Shown here: positions 1 through 4,325 of the stretch, one piece after another
Layout of the letters: each line of letters starts with the position of its first letter
How positions within the stretch are numbered: the first letter of the stretch is position 1
Source of the DNA: DAOMOD01 sp035444205
Lineage (GTDB): Bacteria; Pseudomonadota; Gammaproteobacteria; Xanthomonadales; BPKI01
Assembly (NCBI GenBank): GCA_035444205.1
Contig: DAOMOD010000241.1
Span: 1 to 5,659, forward strand
Direction of reading: 5' to 3'
Length of the DNA stretch: 5,659 nucleotides
Notes under the pieces: model-generated
The model's input: the letters and a program-made list of their open reading frames with translations, nothing else
Told to the model about the DNA's origin: nothing
Databases searched by the model: none
Made by a program: the position numbers and the translations under genes

Positions 1-975
1 CCCACGCATGCCGAAACCGGCTTCGGCTACATCGAGATGGGCAACCCGCTGGGCGACGACGGCAACGAGGTCGCGGCCTTCGTGGAAAAGCCGGACCTGG
101 CGCGCGCCGAAGCTTTTCTGGCCAGCGGCCGCTTCCTGTGGAACTCCGGCATGTTCTGCTTGCGCGTCGGCAGCCTGCTCGATGCAGCGAAGGCGGTGGC
201 GCCCGAACTGCTGACGGCGGCCCGTGCCGCGCACGCCGCCGCCACCGACAACGGCGTCGACATCGCTTTCGAGCCGGTCAGTTTCGCCGCCATGCCCGAC
301 ATCTCGATCGACTACGCCATCATGGAGCGCGCCAAGCACCGTGCCGTGGTGCCGGCATCCATCGGCTGGAGCGACATCGGCTCGTGGAACGCGGTCGGCG
401 AACTCAAGCCCGCCGATGCCGAAGGCAACCGCGTGCAGGGTCAGGCGATCCTGGTCGAGGCGCGTGGCTGCATCGTGCAGGGCGCCGGTCGCATGGTGGC
501 CCTGGTCGGCACCGAAGACCTGGTGGTGGTGGACACCGGCGATGCCGTACTGGTCGCGCACCGCAGCCAGACGCAATCGGTGAAGGAGGTTGTCGAGCGC
601 CTGCGCGCCGAGGATCACCAGGCTGCCAGCGTGCACCGCACCGCGCACCGTCCGTGGGGCAGCTACACCGTGCTGGAGGACGCCGACGACTGCAAGGTCA
701 AGCGTCTCAGCGTGAAGCCGGGTGGGGTGCTCTCGCTGCAGCGCCACCAGCGCCGCAGCGAGCATTGGACCGTGGTGCAGGGCACCGCCAGGGTGCGCGT
801 GGGCGAGGAGGAATTCCTGCTTGAACGCAACCAGAGCACGTTCATCCCCATGGGTACGTTGCACCGCCTGGAGAATCCCGGGACGGAGATGCTGCACTTG
901 ATCGAGACGCAGTGCGGGGACTATTTCGGCGAGGACGATATCGAGCGGCTGGAGGATGTGTATGGGAGGGCGTAG
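1..975 (+). CDS. manC: Mannose-1-phosphate guanylyltransferase / mannose-6-phosphate isomerase, C-terminal part (5' end outside window)
   Basis: This is a bifunctional type II enzyme that makes GDP-mannose from mannose-1-phosphate and GTP and interconverts fructose-6-P and mannose-6-P. It acts in the cytoplasm and supplies surface polysaccharide or O-antigen synthesis. The frame is open from base 1; 324 residues are visible, so roughly the first 150 of a usual 465-480 are missing. Using window-codon numbering, the nucleotidyltransferase part shows ETGFGYIE (5-12), the sugar-binding FVEKP (27-31), WNSGMF (47-52), DYAIMERA (104-111) and WSDIGSWNA (123-131). A linker leads to the cupin isomerase domain, which starts at RPWGSY (217-222) and carries SLQRHQRRSEHW (245-256). 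Q247, H249, E254 and H288 are the expected metal-site positions (inferred from the family). The C-terminus ends in the family-typical YGR plus one Ala. That last stretch and the stop codon coincide with heptamer units of the downstream repeat. Assignment is secure; the symbol could equally be xanB or cpsB by local convention. Confidence 0.94.
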   Translation, partial: PTHAETGFGYIEMGNPLGDDGNEVAAFVEKPDLARAEAFLASGRFLWNSGMFCLRVGSLLDAAKAVAPELLTAARAAHAAATDNGVDIAFEPVSFAAMPDISIDYAIMERAKHRAVVPASIGWSDIGSWNAVGELKPADAEGNRVQGQAILVEARGCIVQGAGRMVALVGTEDLVVVDTGDAVLVAHRSQTQSVKEVVERLRAEDHQAASVHRTAHRPWGSYTVLEDADDCKVKRLSVKPGGVLSLQRHQRRSEHWTVVQGTARVRVGEEEFLLERNQSTFIPMGTLHRLENPGTEMLHLIETQCGDYFGEDDIERLEDVYGRA

Positions 976-1140
976 GGCTTGGGCCCGAGGGCTTAGGGCC
1001 TAGGGCCTAGAGCCTAGGGGGAAACGCTCGCGGTCTGCTTCGGCGCTGCACCCCTCGAACTCGGCAATATCCCGAACCCTTTCCCGAAAGGACGAATGAG
1101 CTTCGATCTGGCCACCCCTAGGCCCTAGGCCCTGAGCCCT
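967..1140. repeat. Composite repeat element, copy 1 (heptamer arm - core - inverted heptamer arm)
   Basis: The left arm (967-1020) is a run of heptamers: AGGGCGT, AGGGCTT, a degenerate GGGCCCG, AGGGCTT, AGGGCCT twice, AGAGCCT, then AGGGG. The right arm (1115-1140) is the reverse orientation: CCCCT, AGGCCCT twice, then GAGCCCT. Arms 995-1020 and 1115-1140 are complementary at 23 of 26 positions, so DNA or RNA could form a long stem around a loop of about 94 bases. The core (1021-1114) is unique sequence with a small CCTTTC/GAAAGG hairpin at 1078-1091. Its edges match copy 2: GCTCGCGG at 1026-1033 and GCCA just before the right arm. No T-run follows the stem, so it is not a classical intrinsic terminator. 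No protein-coding content is evident. Similar CTAG-rich intergenic repeats occur, as I recall, in Xanthomonadaceae genomes, but I cannot name a described family. Confidence 0.85.
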
Positions 1141-1153
1141 TCACGGCTATACT
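1125..1153 (+). promoter_or_regulatory. Promoter candidate for transporter A
   Basis: TATACT at 1148-1153 is a good sigma-70-type -10 box (one mismatch to TATAAT). The same extended GCTATACT occurs before the next two genes. No good -35 box is present: at 16-bp spacing the hexamer is TAGGCC (3 of 6 matches to TTGACA), supplied by the right heptamer arm of the repeat. The predicted start of transcription would give a leader of only about 20 bases. Confidence 0.6.
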
Positions 1154-1167
1154 GCCGCCCTTTCGCC

Positions 1168-1173
1168 GGGGGA
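1168..1173 (+). promoter_or_regulatory. Ribosome binding site of transporter A
   Basis: GGGGGA lies 7 bases upstream of the ATG at 1181, a usable purine-rich Shine-Dalgarno site that fixes this start. It is the clearest ribosome binding site of the three visible gene starts. Confidence 0.55.
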
Positions 1174-1180
1174 AATCGAC

Positions 1181-2557
1181 ATGGCCAAGGGCTTCCGCGT
1201 CCCGCATACGCTGGTGCTGCTGTTCGGCATCATGGTCGCGGCCTGGGTGGCGACCTGGACGCTTCCGCAGGGCAACTTCGAGCGTGTGGCCAACGAGCAG
1301 GGCCGGCAGGTGGTGGTGCCCGGGACCTACACCGCAGCCGAAGAGCCCGTGCGGCTGGCGCCGACCTCCCTGCTGACGGTGATCCCGCGTTCGCTGGAAG
1401 CGGCGCAGGACATCATCTTCTTCGTGTTGATCGTCGGTGGTGCCATCAGCGTGCTGCGCGCCACCGGCATGATCGATGCCGTGCTCGGTTCGGTGCTCAA
1501 GCACATCGGGCACAGTCCGGCCTTGCTGATCGGCATCGGCATCGCCCTGTTCGCCGCGGGCTCGGGTGCCATCGGCGTGGCCGAGGAATACATACCCTTT
1601 GCGGCCCTGCTGATTGCGCTTTGTCTGGCCATGCGCATGGACGTGATGACCGCGATGGGCATCATGGTGGTCGGCTACGGCATCGGCTATGGCGTGGCCG
1701 CCCTCAATCCCTTCACCGTGCTGGTGGCGCAGGGCGTGGCCGAGCTACCGCCGACCTCGGGCTGGGAATACCGGGTGATCCTGTTCTTTCCCTTCGTGGC
1801 CATCGGCATCCACCACGTATGGTCGTACGCACGCCGCGTGCAGGCCGATCCCGCCACCAGTCTCATGGCCGGCATCGAGTCGAAGCACCTGCCGCCGACC
1901 GAGTTCCCGCCGCTGGACGGCCGCCGCCTGCTGGTGCTGATCGCGGCATTGCTGACGCTGGCGCTGATGGTGTGGGGCATCGCCAAGCCGGGCTGGTATC
2001 TGGTGGAGCTGGGCGCGCTGTTTCTCGGCCTTGCCATCGTCGCCGGCATCGTCGGTGGCCTGGGTCTCGACAACACCGCCAAGCGTTTCTCCGAAGGCGC
2101 CTGCGAGCTCGCTGGTACGGCACTGCTGATCGGTTTCGCCCGCTCGATTGCCATGATTCTCGAGGACGGCCAGGTGCTCGACACCGTCGTCAGCGGACTG
2201 GCCGCGCCGCTCGCCTCGATCGGCGCCTATGGCGCCGCCATCGGCATGCTGTTCATCCAGACCATCCTCAATTTCTTCATCCCCTCCGGCTCGGGTCAGG
2301 CCTACGCCACCATGCCGATCATGGCGCCCTTGTCCGACCTGGTCGGCGTCACCCGCCAGACTGCCGTGCTGGCGTTCCAGTTCGGCGATGGCCTTGCCAA
2401 CATGATCGTGCCCACCAACGTGGTGCTGATGAGCATCCTCGGCATCGCCGGCATCCCCTTCGACCGCTGGTTCCGCTTCATCTGGCCGCTGATGGTGAAG
2501 CTGCTGGTCGCGGCGAGCCTGGCGCTGGTGGTGGCGGTGGCGATTGGTTATTCGTGA
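1181..2557 (+). CDS. YfcC family (DcuC-like) inner-membrane transporter, paralog A
   Basis: This 458-residue polytopic inner-membrane protein has about a dozen hydrophobic segments (clear ones near residues 10-28, 78-93, 112-130, 137-150, 155-173, 196-215, 250-268, 272-293, 310-327, 350-367, 405-425 and 433-456). It resembles E. coli YfcC in the order and wording of its motifs: PHTLV (8-12), WTLPQGNFE (26-34), GVAEEYIPFA (132-141), NPFTVLVAQG (176-185), PSGSGQA (368-374) and AFQFGDG (398-404). YfcC proteins belong to the DcuC/C4-dicarboxylate carrier-like group of ion-coupled secondary transporters. Their substrate is not firmly established; amino acids or dicarboxylates are the usual guesses. 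The protein is somewhat shorter than E. coli YfcC (about 506 residues). The most variable part against its paralog is the polar loop around 222-250. The start is supported by a -10 box 27 bases upstream, a GGGGGA site and the near-identical N-terminus of the paralog downstream. Family call strong; substrate unknown. Confidence 0.88.
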   Translation: MAKGFRVPHTLVLLFGIMVAAWVATWTLPQGNFERVANEQGRQVVVPGTYTAAEEPVRLAPTSLLTVIPRSLEAAQDIIFFVLIVGGAISVLRATGMIDAVLGSVLKHIGHSPALLIGIGIALFAAGSGAIGVAEEYIPFAALLIALCLAMRMDVMTAMGIMVVGYGIGYGVAALNPFTVLVAQGVAELPPTSGWEYRVILFFPFVAIGIHHVWSYARRVQADPATSLMAGIESKHLPPTEFPPLDGRRLLVLIAALLTLALMVWGIAKPGWYLVELGALFLGLAIVAGIVGGLGLDNTAKRFSEGACELAGTALLIGFARSIAMILEDGQVLDTVVSGLAAPLASIGAYGAAIGMLFIQTILNFFIPSGSGQAYATMPIMAPLSDLVGVTRQTAVLAFQFGDGLANMIVPTNVVLMSILGIAGIPFDRWFRFIWPLMVKLLVAASLALVVAVAIGYS

Positions 2558-2567
2558 GGCAGTAGCG

Positions 2568-2797
2568 AGGGCGCAGGGCACAGGGCGTAGGGCACAGGGC
2601 ACAGGGCTTAGGGCCTAGGGCGCAGGGCCTTTCAGGGCCTAGGGCCTAGGGCTTAGGGCCTAGGGGAGAAGCTCGCGGATCGTGATCTGCTCTCACTATC
2701 ACTGGTTTCGATGTGCCGAAGGCTAGCGGGTAAAGCGACCACGTTGCGAACTCGCCATCCCTAGGCCCTAAGCCCTAGGCCCTAGGCCCTAGGCCCC
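2568..2797. repeat. Composite repeat element, copy 2 (larger, with perfect 32-bp inverted repeat)
   Basis: The left arm (2568-2666) has 13 heptamers of form AGGGCNN, interrupted once by TTC at 2631-2633, and ends in AGGGG. In order the last two bases are GC, AC, GT, AC, AC, TT, CT, GC, CT, then after the TTC CT, CT, TT, CT. The right arm (2759-2797) has inverted units AGGCCCT, AAGCCCT, AGGCCCT, AGGCCCT and AGGCCCC. Bases 2634-2665 and 2759-2790 are perfect reverse complements over 32 bp, including the variant TT unit. The core (2667-2758, 92 bp) is nearly the same length as in copy 1 (about 93 bp) but has a different sequence, apart from GCTCGCGG at 2671-2678 and GCCA next to the right arm. 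The element starts 10 bases after the stop of transporter A and fills most of the spacer to transporter B. I see no gene in the core. Confidence 0.87.
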
Positions 2798-2810
2798 AGA
2801 AAGCTATACT
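2783..2810 (+). promoter_or_regulatory. Promoter candidate for transporter B
   Basis: TATACT at 2805-2810, inside GCTATACT, is the probable -10 box. It sits 7 bases after the last heptamer of the right repeat arm, exactly as in the promoter of transporter A. The only -35 candidate, TAGGCC at 2783-2788 (16-bp spacing), is part of the repeat arm and a poor match. The leader before the ATG is about 20 bases and has only a weak AGG (2833-2835) as ribosome binding site. Confidence 0.6.
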
Positions 2811-2839
2811 CCCCCGCCTCTCCGTTCCGGCCAGGTCCC

Positions 2840-4219
2840 ATGTCCAAAGCCTTCCGCGTCCCCCATACCCTGGTCCTGCTGTTCGCCATGATGATCGTGG
2901 CGCTGGTGATGACCTGGACGCTGCCGCAGGGGCGCTTCGAGATGGTGGCCAACGAGGCCGGGCGGATGATGGTGGTGCCGGGCACCTTCACCCTGGCCGA
3001 GGAGCGCGTGTGGCTGCGGCCATGGGCGCTGTTCACGGCGGTGCCGCGCGCGCTGGCGGATGCACAGATCATCATCTTCTTCCTGCTCATCGTCGGCGGC
3101 ACCATCGCCGTGCTGCGCGCCACCGGTGCGCTGGACGCGCTGCTCGGCTGGATCCTGAAAACCGTCGGCCACAGTCCGGGCCTGCTGATTGCCAGCGCCA
3201 TGGCGGTGTTCGCCTTCGGATCCGGACACCTTGGCGTATCCACCGAATACATTCCCTTTGCGGCGATGCTGGTGGCACTATGCGTGGCCATGCGGCTCGA
3301 TGCCATGACCGCCATGGGCATCATGATCGGCGGCTACTGCATCGGCTACGGGGTGGCCACGATCAATCCCTACACGGTGATGGTGGCGCAGGGCATCGCC
3401 GAGTTGCCGCCGGCCTCGGGCATCGCCTATCGCTACGCCCTGTTCATTCCCTTTGTGGCGATTGGCGTACACCACGTCTGGCGCTACGCCCAACGCGTGC
3501 GCGACAACCCCGAGTCCAGCCTGCTGCATGGCGTCGAGGGCGTCGAGAACGCAGTGCCCGAGGCCTACCCGGAATTCACACGCCGCCATCTGATCGTGTT
3601 GGCGCTCACCGGGCTGGCCCTGGCCGGCATCGTGTTCGGCATCCTGCAGATGCGCTGGTACCTGATCGAGGTGGGCGCGGTGTGGCTGGCGCTGGCGCTG
3701 GCCGCCGGTCTGGTCGGTGGACTCGGCGTGGACGACATCGCCAAGCGCTTCGCCGCCGGCGCCTCGGCACTCGCTGTCGTGGCGTTGCTGGTGGGCTTCG
3801 CCCGCGGCATCGGCCTGATCCTGGAGGATGGCCAGGTGCTGCACACCATCGTGCACGGCATCTCGCTGCCGCTGCAGCAGGTGGGTCCGGAGCTGTCGGC
3901 GGTGGGCATGATGCTGGTGCAGACCATCATCAACCTGTTCGTGCCGTCCGGCTCCGGGCAGGCCTTCGTCACCATGCCGATCATGGCGCCGGTGGGCGAC
4001 ATCGTCGGCGTCAGTCGCCAGATTGCGGTACTGGCCTTCCAGTTCGGCGACGGCTTTTCCAACATGATCATCCCCACCAACGTGGTGCTGATGGCCATCC
4101 TCGGCGTCGTCGGCGTGCCCTACGACCGCTGGTTCCGCTTCGCCTGGCCGTTGTTCCTGAAGCTCACCGCGGCCTCGGCGGTGGCGCTGGTGGTGGCGGT
4201 GTGGATCGGGTATTCGTGA
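2840..4219 (+). CDS. YfcC family (DcuC-like) inner-membrane transporter, paralog B
   Basis: This 459-residue polytopic membrane protein is colinear with transporter A apart from a one-residue insertion in the loop near 230-250. I count about 289 identities in 458 aligned positions (about 63%), so it is a tandem paralog that has diverged substantially. Conserved family motifs are NPYTVMVAQG (176-185), PSGSGQA (369-375), AFQFGDG (399-405) and the ending IGYS. The motif GVSTEYIPFA (132-141) carries Thr at 135 where paralog A and, as I recall it, E. coli YfcC have Glu. Hydrophobic segments match those of A (about twelve). The predicted role is ion-coupled secondary transport of an unknown small molecule; the altered motif may mean a different substrate or coupling. 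It has its own promoter motif and repeat element upstream, so it is probably transcribed separately from A. The start is chosen because the first ten residues match A (MSKAFRVPHT versus MAKGFRVPHT). Confidence 0.88.
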   Translation: MSKAFRVPHTLVLLFAMMIVALVMTWTLPQGRFEMVANEAGRMMVVPGTFTLAEERVWLRPWALFTAVPRALADAQIIIFFLLIVGGTIAVLRATGALDALLGWILKTVGHSPGLLIASAMAVFAFGSGHLGVSTEYIPFAAMLVALCVAMRLDAMTAMGIMIGGYCIGYGVATINPYTVMVAQGIAELPPASGIAYRYALFIPFVAIGVHHVWRYAQRVRDNPESSLLHGVEGVENAVPEAYPEFTRRHLIVLALTGLALAGIVFGILQMRWYLIEVGAVWLALALAAGLVGGLGVDDIAKRFAAGASALAVVALLVGFARGIGLILEDGQVLHTIVHGISLPLQQVGPELSAVGMMLVQTIINLFVPSGSGQAFVTMPIMAPVGDIVGVSRQIAVLAFQFGDGFSNMIIPTNVVLMAILGVVGVPYDRWFRFAWPLFLKLTAASAVALVVAVWIGYS

Positions 4220-4225
4220 GCTTCA

Positions 4226-4239
4226 AGGGCCTGGGCCCT
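4226..4239. repeat. Small imperfect palindrome resembling a remnant of the heptamer repeat
   Basis: AGGGCCTGGGCCCT lies 7 bases after the stop of transporter B. It can be read as one G-rich unit (AGGGCCT) abutting an inverted one (GGGCCCT), or as a short hairpin with a 5-bp stem and a CTGG loop. It occupies the same position as the two large elements, just after a stop codon, but has no array and no core. No T-run follows, so terminator function is doubtful. Confidence 0.35.
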
Positions 4240-4257
4240 ACGAAAAACCCTCACGCC

Positions 4258-4277
4258 CTTGGCGCCAAGTGGCGCCA
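4258..4277. promoter_or_regulatory. Paired GGCGCC palindromes, possible operator
   Basis: CTTGGCGCCAAG (4258-4269) is a perfect 12-bp palindrome, directly followed by the palindrome TGGCGCCA (4270-4277). The two GGCGCC centres are 10 bp apart, about one helical turn. They span the -35 region of the peptidase promoter, the position expected for a repressor or dimeric regulator. No regulator can be named from the sequence, and GGCGCC alone is common in high-GC DNA. Confidence 0.35.
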
Positions 4278-4289
4278 TGCCCTCAACGC

Positions 4290-4295
4290 TATACT
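4290..4295 (+). promoter_or_regulatory. -10 box candidate for the S9 peptidase
   Basis: TATACT, within GCTATACT, lies 30 bases before the peptidase ATG and repeats the motif seen before both transporters. No recognisable -35 lies at 16-18 bp, where the GGCGCC palindromes sit. The following leader (4296-4325) is pyrimidine-rich and contains no Shine-Dalgarno sequence. Confidence 0.55.
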
Positions 4296-4325
4296 CACCC
4301 ATCCCTTTGCCCTCGTCCTGCCGCC

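Noticed and set aside
967..1140. Repeat element as a CRISPR array
   Set aside because: Units are contiguous 7-mers with no spacers, and the two arms are inverted relative to each other. No cas genes are present.
1745..2602. Antisense open frame (285 codons) over transporter A and into the repeat
   Set aside because: Its translation is low-complexity Gln/His/Arg/Asp-rich, has no motif, and would begin inside the heptamer array. It is a shadow of the transporter gene.
2667..2758. Core of copy 2 (and 1021-1114 of copy 1) as a tRNA or small protein gene
   Set aside because: No cloverleaf with a T-loop GTTCRA and acceptor stem could be drawn, and no start with a ribosome binding site gives a plausible reading frame.
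2634..2790. Long inverted repeat as a classical Rho-independent terminator
   Set aside because: The loop is over 90 bases and no T-run follows the stem; it runs directly into the next promoter.
967..2797. Insertion sequence or transposon
   Set aside because: No transposase frame and no target-site duplication is visible around either element; only a non-autonomous element would remain possible.
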